DNA from: Filobasidium wieringae
Lineage: Eukaryota; Basidiomycota; Tremellomycetes; Filobasidiales; Filobasidiaceae
Direction of reading: 5' to 3'
Length of the DNA: 64,000 bases
Assembly: GCA_001600055.1 (NCBI GenBank)
Contig: BCIV01000015.1
Coordinates: 124,001 to 188,000, forward strand
Under the pieces are notes generated by a model, which was not told the origin of the DNA, made no database searches, and worked only from the letters and a program-made list of their open reading frames with translations. Numbering within the stretch: position 1 is the first letter of the stretch; the number at the start of each line of letters is the position of its first letter. The position numbers and the translations under genes are program-made. This document shows positions 36,801 through 47,448 of this stretch, one piece after another.

Positions 36801-37039
36801 CGGCTCAAACGTCTTCTCGAGCTATTTAGGTAACCGTCTATATACTCACTGAGCTTTTTACATGGCTGCGTAGAAGCCGCAGGTACATCTCCCAATGCTT
36901 CCGAGTACTTCCTAGTCAAGGATTCAGGCGGCGGTCCATCCAAGATTTCGAATTCAACTTCGGAAGGCGAAGCAAAGCTTTCGAACGGTTCGATTGAGTC
37001 GGGAACTTGAGAAGGCAGCAGAATACTACTGGAAAACAT
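33839..37039 (-). CDS. RDP1: Cellular RNA-dependent RNA polymerase (RNAi)
   Basis: Eukaryotic two-barrel RdRP of the QDE-1/Rdp1 type. The ATG at 37039 opens MFSSSILLPSQVPDSIEPFE. Further exons give YTDGCGCMSRRAAMEVSRI, FRFAGAKGVLVPFDDEY, YCHAGIDGFIEGTVLLTRSP, HPGDIRVVEAIRP, and VVFPMQGDQPMADEMSGG followed directly by the catalytic DLDGD (codons at 35035-35049) and KYLISWN. This DxDGD is the metal-binding triad of cellular RdRPs. The C-terminal exons continue to LNALKAR and, after an intron, a last exon ending at 33839. The enzyme copies aberrant or transposon RNA into double-stranded RNA for Dicer. Roughly 900-950 residues, at the short end of the fungal range, so the N-terminal non-catalytic part is reduced. 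The catalytic motifs are complete and no frameshift was seen, so it looks functional. It is convergent with ISC1 and divergent from the ADC-like gene. Confidence 0.94.
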
Positions 37040-37541
37040 TGTGTGTTGCGATTATGGTACAATGAAGGATCTCAGGCGATGTTGCAAACTTCGAGATGAC
37101 TGTCTTGTATATAATATATAAACCGGCCCAGTTCGATGAGCGCTGAGCGCTTTGAGTTGGTTGATCTGAATCCTCGATCATGTCGATTGACTGCTTACTC
37201 CAATCACGACGATCAAAGGAGGTCCAGAGCTTCTAGAATGTAGATCATCAGACACAAAGAGAACCTCAAGCGCGACGATCATCTCGTAATCCAAGATCTG
37301 ACGGATTATCCCGGCAGACTGTTTTGGGGTACTGTCGTTTCGGATCTTACATGTCTCGTTGATTCCGAAGTGTCCATCATCCTATCCCCAGCTTCTCTGT
37401 CTCACGGAGATCTAAAAGCCGAAGATCCGTGCCTTCTCGATTCGCCTTCTGAGGGAGCTCGTTCCATTATTGTTATTCTGTCCTGAGTTTATGGATTTGT
37501 TATATGTTACCATATGCATCAGATCGTTCAGATCAACTACC
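37040..37541. other. Shared promoter region, RdRP and ADC-like gene
   Basis: About 500 bases between two divergent ATG codons. It should carry both promoters. It includes a short AT-rich patch (near 37,110-37,125) next to the RdRP side. No gene seen. Confidence 0.5.
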
Positions 37542-38930
37542 ATGCCTCGATTCGAAAATACCAGTTTCATTCATCGTGCTCCAGTCGGTTTTGGTCCCGC
37601 CGCCGGCCCACGGTGAGTGGCAATATCAGCCGCCGCTGCGCAGAGAATCAATCTCAATAGTTTTCATGCGATTGCAAGGCAAAATGCTGATGGCAAGCCG
37701 TTTAAAGGATGGAAGGAAGAGTCTGAAATGCATCTCACCGGTGAGCGTAGACTCGTCATCACGGAACGAGCAGACATCTTGACACTACTGCGCAGGCATT
37801 GTCTTCAATGTCGGTCGAGACGAGTTACAAGCCTTGTTACCAGAAGGGTACGAGATAGCTGAAGACGCTCAACCAACCATCCTATTGGAAGTCATGAATC
37901 TGCGCAAACTTCCTTGGTTAGCCGGAAGAGGTAACCCATACCTTGCCCCAACTCCTGTCGAAGGCCTATCTGACGTCCGACTTTCCCAAAGGATACAACA
38001 CATGGGGGATCTATGCGAACGATATCGTCTGTCGACGTTCAACTGACCCTATTCGGGCTTCTTATATGCTGGTCCTGTTCGAATCGTTTACCGATCCTAT
38101 CCTCACTGGGCGGGAAGAACTCGGTTTTCCGTACGTACAGCGAAGCGGCTCTCGATCGCCAAGGAACAGGCACAACTGACTCAGATCACGTACACAATAC
38201 CAACAGCAAAGTCTGGGCCGAGCTACCTGATCCAAAGGAAGAGGATGGGAAACTTATTCATACTGCCGTTAGTCTTTCGAGAACGTCGAAAGCTATGTAA
38301 ATCAGGGTTGATACGGAATGACCTTACAGTCATGGTTCGGAACGGAATTCTTACGGTAAGTACGTTTGACGGTGTGATAACTTGGCAGCACTTGAATGAT
38401 TTCGTTGCCCTATCACTAGGTTGGAAGTACCGTCCATCACCACACGGCCTATTTCGCAATCACCTGCCCTCGCCAGGCGCCCGTACACGATGCGTGAGTC
38501 CTCCCCGTCCACTATTCGCTAGCAGTCAAAGGCACCCATGTCTGAGTGTCATGTGTGTAGCTTCAGTCGAGGGAGTTCTTCATCACCGTTATATACCTGC
38601 TGTAGGTGAGCCTGGCAAACATGATGCTTCTTATGCCACCTACATGCCAGGCGGTGGGTCCAATAAGCCCAAGTAAGTCTTCGCAGGTACCTTATCCCCA
38701 GGCGCAAGTCTCTGATTTTAAGTCTCAGTATCTTGTCGTACCGAACAACCGAAGGTCCTCTGCAAGAATGTATGTTGAAAGTGACTTCGAGCTCATGGGA
38801 AGACCTCCCGACACTCTACCCGATCGTTGAAGGTCTTGCATCGTTGAAATTGGGCGACGTGCGGGAAGTCGCTCAGCAATTGATCCTTGGGGCGTCGGAT
38901 TGTAGTAGCAACAAGCGTGTAGAATTTTAG
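37542..38930 (+). CDS. Acetoacetate decarboxylase-fold protein
   Basis: Multi-exon gene. Exon 1 (37542-37612) encodes MPRFENTSFIHRAPVGFGP; exon 2 (37661-37740) FHAIARQNADGKPFKGWKEE; exon 3 (37796-37930) IVFNVGRDELQALLPEGYEI then LRKLPWLAGRG; exon 4 (from 37992) YNTWGIYANDIV and LFESFTDPILTGREELGFP. These match the ADC superfamily pattern: a Leu-Pro-x-Gly strand, W-L-x-G-R-G-Y-N, and the ILTGREELGFPK segment. Later exons give AELPDPKEEDGK and a C-terminal SYRTTEGPLQECMLKV that includes a Thr-Glu in an active-site-like position; the stop is at 38930. In bacteria the family decarboxylates acetoacetate through a Schiff-base Lys; the fungal members are mostly uncharacterised, and some serve in secondary metabolism. 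I did not confirm the catalytic Lys, so the reaction is inference. Four or more introns were removed; the last exons are less certain. Confidence 0.8.
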
Positions 38931-39010
38931 GATATGCGCGACACATGAACATGAGTAAGACCTTCGGGAGGTTCATGGATATATTGTCGTCTCTCTAAAA
39001 TATACGTAAT

Positions 39011-40869
39011 CTACATCCTAGAAGTATCCCTTCCAAGGAATGCTGTCATTGTCCATCGAGTAATGAGATTGAATTTATTCCGCCAACTCAACGACGAGAC
39101 CCAGTAGTACCCTCGCCATGCAGCCCAAGCTAATCGGCCTCTAATATTGGCGAAAGGTGATTGGATTATACCTTGTCCACCACCTATATTGGTCATCGTA
39201 CCTGAAGCATCGTGTTAATTTGACACATCAAAGGTGAACGGGGCAGGATGTCTTACCTCGATGAACGTATTTAAAGTTCCGTTTAGCCGGATTCGTGATT
39301 CTATCAGAAAGGAGATTGGCTAAGAACACTCCTTGCTGATTTGCGACCTGACAACGCACAAGTTCAGTAACAATCGAGTATCTTTCGTATGCGGCTAACT
39401 GACCTGGGCAGTAGCCGGTAATGGGTGACCATCAATTTGCGCGCAATCACCCATAGCGTATACATCCGTCAACACCCGAGGCGTTGAAACCTCATCTTCC
39501 GATGCGATAATAGCTTGAAGCTGCTCGTTGACGATCAAGCTGTCCTTCTTATCCTTCTTGATCTTGCTGATAGCTTCGTTTAGCGGTGAGGCTTTGTTTC
39601 CGGCAGACCAGACGACCATACCAGATCGGACTAAACATATGGTCGTTAGCTCAGTCCATTTTGTATTTCACAATTCGGACTGTAACTGACTTTCACCATC
39701 CTGCTCCGTGACGATTTTCGTTGGCTCGACTCGTACAATTTTGCGCGATGTCATGACCTCGATACCCTGATCATTGTGCAATCCCGCTAAGTCAGTACAA
39801 AAACAAATGAATGACCAGGGCGAGTATTCCGCTTACTTCTCTTTTGAATTTCTTTAGGGCATACTTGGATAGACTCTTATCGAAGTTGGACAAGATGGTA
39901 GGAGCCGCATCCATCAGTTTCACTTTGATCTTCGGGGCCGAGTTTGGGTATAATTTCACAAACTCCTTTGATCGAGCGAGATCATGGAGTTCGGCGGCGA
40001 GTTCCGCTCCGGTAGGTCCACCACCTACGATGACCCACGTCAGCAAGCCTTGTCGGGTCTCCTCATCGAAGCTTTGAAGGGAAAGGAGGGTTCTCAGCTG
40101 CAGGCGAACTATGGATCCACCGAGGGAGACTCACCCCGGCCAATTTGCCGCGTCCATCAGTTCGTAAATATGGTACCTGATCGCTGCGGCACTCTCGATA
40201 TCCTTCAGGAAACTGTGATCATCATCAGTCATGCGTAAAGACGATCCGTCAGCGATCACTACTACTCACAAAGCGTTCTCTTTGACTCCCGGCGTTCCAA
40301 ACGTCTGGTTGTAGCAGCCAGTAGCTATGACAAGCTTATCGTACTTGACGTCATATTCCTGTACTGGAGTTTCATCCTGTCTGGCATCTCTTTGCTGTTC
40401 TTTGACCAAGGGATCTCGTCCTCGAGTAGCCGGTTGAGATGCTGGGATAGCTTTTATCACCTTGTTTTCAAAATCTACACTTTCCGCCCACGCATGGAAG
40501 AAGTTGATCTCTCCTGTCGATCGTAAAGGTTCTATTATATCTCTCAGAGACAAAGCTCCAGAGACTGCGCTCGGTAGAAGCGGTGTTATTGGGAAACTAG
40601 CATTCCCACTGATATTGATTATGTTCCATTTGGACTACGTCCAGGTAAGCACCGTCGTGATGTTCCTAGCAGACATGCACACTCACCTTGTCCAAAGTCT
40701 TCAAGAAGATATATCCTGCCCAACCAGCTCCTAATACGACTAGTGTCCTCTTATCTTCTTTACCTTCCTTGACCACTTCGGTCGCGAGATACCTTCGGTT
40801 TATGAGCAGTCGCTGCGAACGAAGACCGATCGGAGAGGTCGTTGTGATGGGTCTCCTTAGAAGGGACAT
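39011..40869 (-). CDS. NDE1: Alternative NADH:ubiquinone oxidoreductase (type II, mitochondrial)
   Basis: The ATG at 40869 opens an Arg/Ser-rich leader (MSLLRRPITTTSPIGLRSQR) expected to target mitochondria. The FAD site follows (TLVVLGAGWAGYIFLKTLDK, GxGxxG). Later exons give PSAVSGALSLRDIIEPLR, KLVIATGCYNQTFGTPGV, the NADH site TWVIVGGGPTGAELAAELHD, MVVWSAGNKASPL and VYAMGDCAQIDGHPLPATAQ, ending with the amphipathic membrane-binding tail (LAWAAWRGYYWVSSLSWRNK) and GRDTSRM. Type II enzymes oxidise NADH without pumping protons and bypass complex I; Nde1 faces the intermembrane space and Ndi1 the matrix. No EF-hand insertion was seen. Which face this copy uses cannot be told from sequence alone. 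About 535 residues. An intron-rich gene on the same strand as the channel gene upstream, 370 bases away. Confidence 0.95.
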
Positions 40870-41237
40870 ACTGCTTCAAAGTCTCCTCCAGAGTTGGGTA
40901 TCCTGAATCAACTCACTAGCCGGTTGGACCTATGCTTCAGACTGTATTTCATCTCATCGAGATCAGGATGCACTCGTCATTTGCTTCCGACTGATAGCAT
41001 GTGTCGCAACACAGGCCTTACGTTACCTTACAGGAATTCCTACCCCTCGATGTTTAGAGTACTGGGAGCAGCAAACGGAACTGACTGTCCGATCTCCGAA
41101 GAGAGGCAAGAATCGTTCCACCCTGACTTAGACTCATATTGCGATCTGTTGACTGGTCACTCAGAAAAGTGAATGGCAATAATACTACATCTAACACTAC
41201 ATGGCGTTGATTTGTTGTCTCGTGAACCTTCTCAACC
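40870..41237. other. Intergenic, NDE1 promoter and channel-gene 3' UTR
   Basis: About 370 bases between two minus-strand genes. Small frames on both strands are not supported as genes. Confidence 0.5.
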
Positions 41238-44200
41238 TCATTGGAATCGTGGACCACTGTTGTCCCAATGCCTAGGCGCATACCTCGCTTCCTCGTCCGA
41301 TACGAAGCTATCCTGTCTACTCATGGAAGGTGGCACATACCCGACCGGCGGGCTTTGAAATTGTGCAGGAGGGTATGGTGGGTTGATCGAGCCGGATGAT
41401 TGTTGCCGACTCAAAGAACCGGGAAGATGAACGTCAGACTCGTTGGCTTCGAGCAGAGGCCGGAATGCTACAGGATCATCTGCCTTGTGTCGAGTGTTGT
41501 ATTCCCTTACGCTAGGCTTTCTTGATGGAGTGCTCTGTTGACCGTAAGGGATCGGGTAGAGCAAGTTATCCGTAGAGTGCACAGGTGCTGGACCGTATCC
41601 GATATCCGATCCATGCTCTCCGTGATTCATAGGATAGCCCATGTCAGAGTTCGATCTCGACATGGCTCCTTGCTGATAATACGCTTGTAGCTTGTCTTCG
41701 CTGACCGTCCGGCTGAAGTCCGAACGAGGCCCGATCTCTGAACGATTGTCAAGCATATGAGAGGACGAGATGGAACCGGTTTCCCAATCCGCATCGTTTG
41801 CTCGATCTCGGTTGGGGTTGAATTCCAGATGATCCTGTTTGCAAATTCATATTGATCAGTGAAGTTCCATAACATTTAACACCGATTTTTGCTCACCTCG
41901 GTAACCGCCTTGATCGCAATAGCCTGAGGATCTCCTCGACTCTTGTTAAACCACGGATACGCCGACAAGACGTCCCTAGCAAGAGCTTCTTGCTTTTTGT
42001 GAACCATGACTGTGAATAGCTCGTTACTCTGTAAAGCAGGGTGCAAGAACCTCTTCTCCATATCCCGGTGCAGTGTCCTCTTTTCGCTCAGAGAAGCTTG
42101 GAACTCCGCTTCGGCCTCCTCAGGGGTAGGCAAATAGTATCGGAATTGCTTCTCAAGGGGTCGAACGACAAAGAACTTGAAGGCGAGGACGATCAAGAGG
42201 GGTGGGGCCGCTCCAGCGATATCAGAGTAAACCCTTCGATTGAGAGCAATAGCTGGAAAGGGGTCAGGGTTAATCAGATGAGCGAACATTTGTGAATAAT
42301 AGTACTGACTGAGAATCATCAGCAAGGTCATGAATACGCAACAAGCCAGGATTCGATTGGATGCGACGTTAAATAGTCGGCCTCCAGATTCCGCACGATT
42401 GACATAGACGTAAAGCAGCTATGAGGCACACAACCCACTCAGTGGTGTTTCCCTGACGACTTTTACGGCCTTGACTCACCTGGTACTTATAGACGAAAGA
42501 AGATACCCAGAATACGAGCGTGTAACCAACACAGACGAGAGGCGCCAGCGGCGCGTACTGGATGGAAATACTTAGATTGTGGAGTCTCCCGCGAGAGGGA
42601 TATGGAACTCACGATCATAGCTACAGCGGCCGAGAAGAGTAAATTGGTCAAGACGACCGCGGTCTCGAAGTAAGGAGGCTGCGAGAAACACCGAGTCAGT
42701 ACCGTTGATGTGGTTATACCGCCGGAGCCTGCTTACCTTGGTGTACTCTTTGATATCCCTTGGGGTCTTTGCAAACAATCTGTATCAACGAGAGCTCGTC
42801 AGCTTCAAAAGAATGGCATAATCCGAAAAAGACGCATCCTTACAATCGTTGAACCGAAAGCAGAAGCAATTTGATCAACTGAGCGATTTCGAATACGACC
42901 AAAAACCCTCTCAAGGGGAAAGCAGTCAACCAATAGACGGAAAGTTGGATGTAAGCTTGCTGGATATCTACAAAAAGAGGTTGAATGTGTCAATCGTATA
43001 CGCTTCATCTAAAAGCCGTTCAGTCACTCACTGTTTGGTAGTCCGTCAAGGTTGGCCATGATCTCCTTGTAAGACTTGTGGTCACCGGCTTCCTCGATGA
43101 TTTGCGCAATTGCATCTGGATGATACGGGACGTGTCAGAGACTTCTACGAGTGGCCGTTAACAGCAAAACACACAACTTACTCCACGCAGCTCCAAACAA
43201 CGAAAAGGTGACAAAGTTCGAGATGATCAAGAAAGCAAAGTATCTCGCCATGACAGCACGATCCAATCGTGATCGAGTGATGGCACCTTGATACTTGGTA
43301 AGACGACGCATGATGATGGGCAAGAGAAAACCAAAGATTGCCGAGATGGTCGAAGGGAGTACTCCCGATACGACGGAGAAAGTCCATTCCCCCCAGCTAC
43401 CGGCGTCCTTCCATCGGTACAAAAAAGGCAAATAAACCGCGATCTGAGAATCGAAAATCAGCAGTCTGCGAGCCACCTCGCACAATCGATATGATGTATT
43501 ACGTACGGCACTCAAGTTGGCCAGGATAGAAACAGCAAGCAAAGGAACGGTATTGAAGAAACAGATGACGCCCAAGAAGATGAATCCCATAAAGATCTTG
43601 CTGCTCCGTTCGTGGGGTTCCATGGTAACGTTCTTCCAGATCTAGTGAGAATTCTTGATGAGTAAGCCCATGTACATGCCAGAAGGGTTGGATCGCACTT
43701 ACCAAGTCCCTAGAAGGAGGAGCAAGACTGATCTCCGCTCCTCCCAGTTCCTTAAGCCTTCCCCGATGTGCTCTAGCGATCCTATGTGCCTCCGCGATCG
43801 TCTTGAACGTAACGAATCCATAATTCTCACCGTGAGGTTTCGTCTCCTTCTTCTGCTTCCTCGCATTCCTATCCTTCCTAATCAGAGCATCGATATCCGC
43901 TCGTTTCGCATCGATCCGGTCTCGAAGTTGTTTGACCTTTTTGGAATGATGGTCGATCGCATCCAAGCGTTTCCCACCGAAACATCCCCATCCTCCTTCC
44001 TTGACTGTCGGGCGTTTGGAAGCCATCTGACCACCCTTGAGGTACTTGACGAGTGTTTCTTCCAACGCTCGAACGGCGTTGTTGTGTTCTTCTACCATAT
44101 CAGGGAAATCCTCTAGCTTTCGACCGATCGATGTGCAATCGATATGTTGACCGATCTTGATCCCATCCACCTTTAATTTCCCCATTAAATGAACCAAACC

Positions 44201-45060
44201 CTCGTCCGTCCTATAATCCTTTGGGACCCAGGTGATCATCAGAGTTCGACTATAAATCTTGCTCTGATAACCTTTACTACGGAACCAGCTTTGACGTAGA
44301 AGAACCATCTTCTTCCAATGGTACCACAAGAAGTAACAGACACAGAGGGTGATCAGGTAGATGGCTACTACCGGGGCCCACATGATGGATCCAGATAGGT
44401 TCTGAACGGTCATCATGGAGAAGAAGTTGTAGTTGGTGACTTTCTTTTTGTTGTATATGACGTAAATGGGACTTATAGAGAAGCAAGCATAGTCGGTTGA
44501 GACCCGGAATCGGTTGGCGGACACGACCCACGTGTACTCACAGCAAAACCCCGATCACTAATACTGAAATGGCAGTGAAGCACATGCAAAGCAACCTCAA
44601 CACCCTCAAGAAGGTGACTCCGTCCAATCCTATCCTCGATTTCCCTGTCAGCTTTGCACATTTTTCTATCCCTCACAACCCGACTCACCAATCTGTTCCA
44701 ACATAGCCTCCTCGTGCACGTGCAGCACGGGACTAAACCAACTGAAGAAACCATTACTGATAGCGGGTGGGGGAGCTGAATCGGCGAATGGATCTTCCCC
44801 TGCTAAGCCTTCTTTAGTGTCCCGGTCAGAAGGGTGGTGGTCTATTGCTTGGTGGTATTTGATTTTTGGAGCGTAGACTCTCTTGTCTCTGGGTCGAAGG
44901 AGGGAGAATGCGAGGAGGGTTACGAACTGAGGAGACCGAGAGAGATAAAGTCTAAGTATGAGAGGAAAGGATGGAATTAATCTGGGTCACGTACGGACAA
45001 ACTACCCATTAAAATCAATTGCGATCCTACTGCCTTTGTGGATCTACAATCTCGCAGCAT
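41238..45060 (-). CDS. CSC1: CSC1/OSCA/TMEM63-family mechanosensitive channel
   Basis: Multi-exon integral membrane protein. From the ATG at 45060 the N-terminus reads STKAVGSQLILMGSLS, and after an intron FVTLLAFSLLRPRDKRVYAP, the usual first span and loop of fungal DUF221 channels. Further exons give DPFADSAPPPAISNGFFSWF, the cytosolic domain with SKIYSRTLMITWVPKDYR, a basic coiled loop, NYGFVTFKTIAEAHRIARAH, and spans such as FMGFIFLGVICFFNTVPLLA and TISAIFGFLLPIIMRRLTKY. The C-terminal part has KSRGDPQAIAIKAVTEV and a disordered Ser/Gln-rich tail to the stop at 41238. In yeast Csc1 and plant OSCA, this family forms osmosensitive, calcium-permeable channels in the plasma or other membranes. 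A stop codon lies directly before the ATG in frame; an upstream exon is possible but not needed. About 10 spans and 950-1,000 residues are expected. Confidence 0.92.
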
Positions 45061-46285
45061 CTATTTCATTAGAACACACTTCCTCTGCACAATGACTGAA
45101 GAGACCTACGTGAGACCCGTGTTCCATGATCCAATCAGATTGGATGCTACCTTGTCGGCAGAGGTAGAGTTAGACATGATGAACTACGACTTCAAGCCGA
45201 GTTATATCCTTTTGAAGCGGTTTCTATTTCCTTTGACGTATGTTTCCTTATTGAATGCTTGAAACGTTTCTCGTTTTCGATGCAGTACTTGATGCTTCTT
45301 GCTAAACCTCGTTGTTCGAGCGTCAAGCCCTGAATGAATTCTAAGGATGTGGAGAAATCGCTAGTACTAATGACTGAAGTACCCCTAGATGGAAATAGAA
45401 CGCGTGCGGTGCTGTAACCTTCGGGTCCTAGCTGGATGGTGTGTTGCTGATTGTAGCAGCTTGAGTGAATTCTGAATACTATATCGAGTGGAAGGCGGAG
45501 TCTTGGCTGTCTAGATCAGTGGCATACGTCAGACCAACTACCGCTTATCGCTTACACTTTGTAAGAGAAAAAGAGGTCAATGGCTCTCGAATTGAATGAA
45601 TTGTCCCTTGCACCATGCGATTTATTGTTCCCGGCTGTGCATAACAATGACGATTTGCATCCGAACCTGACATCTAAATCCTACTTCGCGTGGAATTTAC
45701 GTTATGGTGTTTCATCGCAACCGAGTTTCAGGTTGCAGATCCTTTTGTGGCGATTGATTTACGATCGGTCACTAATCTCGATTGCTATTTAGTGATGAAT
45801 CGTCTCTGGGTAACGACAATCTTGTACAAAACGTCTACATCCCATCGAGACGGATGAGTTGTACGAAAAAACGCGATTGATTACGTCGGTTCATCGAGGG
45901 GAACCCTGGCTAAGAGCATTGATGATCAGTATCGATCGTGAAGGATGTTTTATTGGCGAGACCTGATAGAGCGAATGTTGGTATCGCGTCTTGAGCAACA
46001 CAGAAGCAACAGGTCGTGACTTGCCATGCGGCTAGTGAGGTGTCTTCCTAGAATACCTGCTGGCTAGTCTTTCCATAAGCATCTCCTCGATAGACAATCG
46101 AAGAGGCACAGTTTGCCACCGAACGATACAATGTACATTGGTCTTTGAACTCAATTGATTCCTCAACCAAGAAGGTGCGAACATCCCCGAACGTGCATAC
46201 GTATTGTTCCCGCTTGGACGTGGTTGTACAAAAACGAGGAGACAAGTCCAATGCAATATGCAGTATCGATCCTCCTCCCTTAAGC
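45061..46285. other. Intergenic region, nothing supported
   Basis: About 1.2 kb. A forward frame at 45,038-45,262 overlaps the channel gene's start on the other strand and shows no recognisable family. A second forward frame at 45,580-45,792 is 70 codons long with no motif or splice partner. I take the region as promoter and spacer. Confidence 0.45.
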
Positions 46286-46938
46286 TCAGTTCGAAAGGAC
46301 ACTATTCCCTTTGTCCATCTTCTGTGGCCCATAATGTTCAAGAACAAACTGTTCCACCGCTGTTTTGACATCCCCTTTATTCTGGTAGATGAGAAATACT
46401 TCTCCGATCATAGCGTTGAACAGGGCCTATACTTCACTTGTTAGCGTTGGAGAATGTCATATGCTGGATTTCGACTCACACTACAGATTAAGGTATCGGG
46501 TCTCTGTCCAAGTTGAACAGACCATTTACATTTCTCTTTCTCACATTTACACTCACCACGCATTTGCGGCTGAGCTCTGAACCATCGGTATGCGAAAGCC
46601 CTTTGAACTTTATCGTCCTCTTCACCAGAGTCGGTGAGCCACTGAGGCATATCGGGAATCCTCTTACAGCGCGTTGTCAACAGTCTGAAATCTTGGGAAG
46701 GGATTATGAAAGTTGGATAATCCTTGTCCTTCTCCTTTTCCATGTCAGCAGCGCATGCGTTGCGAGGGAGACAAGTAGTTGATTCCGGAAGAGTACACGT
46801 CGATGCCATCGAATATCCGGTCACGTCAGTAAATGAAGGATCACCGGAGACACTCCGATCATCAAAATAAGAGGGATCCCGTCTGGCAGTTTCGTTTGAA
46901 CCCTCGGAGTCAGACCGATTAGGGGATTGGAGAGACAT
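46286..46938 (-). CDS. Hypothetical protein with C-x-C-x4-C motif
   Basis: Not recognised. Two exons (46938-46480 and 46426-46286) joined over a 53-nt GT-AG intron give 199 residues. The ATG at 46938 (MSLQSPNRSDSEGSNETARR) opens a Ser/Asp-rich disordered half. The second half looks folded: YPTFIIPSQDFRLLTTRCKR, then VQRAFAYRWFRAQPQMRGEC followed by a compact Cys group (GECKCEKEKCKW). Exon 2 is helical (ALFNAMIGEVFLIYQNKGDV) and ends with KMDKGNSVLSN. A longer in-frame start at 47046 exists, but its extra 36 residues are hydrophobic and lack support. The three cysteines are too few for a named zinc finger. It is divergent from the next unrecognised gene, and the two starts are about 510 bases apart. 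Confidence 0.66.
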
Positions 46939-47448
46939 TGTAGTGCGATCGTAGTGACGATCTGTGTATGAACAGGCGATAAATGATATTGGAAACAGGG
47001 CCTTGAAAGGTGAATGATCAAAGACGATATCCGCGACTATGGACATCCCTGATGACGCTCGAGGCCATCACTGATGCCCCAGAACTTCAATCCCTGAAAC
47101 GTCCTTTTCTCGGCTTGCCTACCTTTTCCTCCTTTCTTTACCAGGAAAAAGGAAGGGATCTCATTCAGAGGCTATAAGGGCTGCGATGATTTTGGTTCTA
47201 GGTATCGTTTTCGATAACTTGGATGGAAGAAATCAATCACGCTTCGTTCGACATAGCAATTATTGAAGATATCCGGAGGGTATGTCGATTTGCCATGCTC
47301 TAAACGGGAGTGAGTTGATCCTGATGAATCCTGCTTAATATAGCCGTAAAAGCGGATTGCCACCACGGTGAGTGGGTCCGGATCGTGCCGAGCTCAGATA
47401 ACCAATACTTACGTACGTTTTGATAGTGACTCGGCGTACTGGAAAAGT

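Noticed and set aside
45038..45262. 74-codon plus-strand frame
   Set aside because: It overlaps the first exon of the channel gene on the other strand and has no recognisable content.
47368..47448. Extra 27 codons at the start of the two-module protein
   Set aside because: The frame opens with GTG inside a GGTGAGTG donor-like site, and no ATG precedes it in frame. The first ATG is at 47449.
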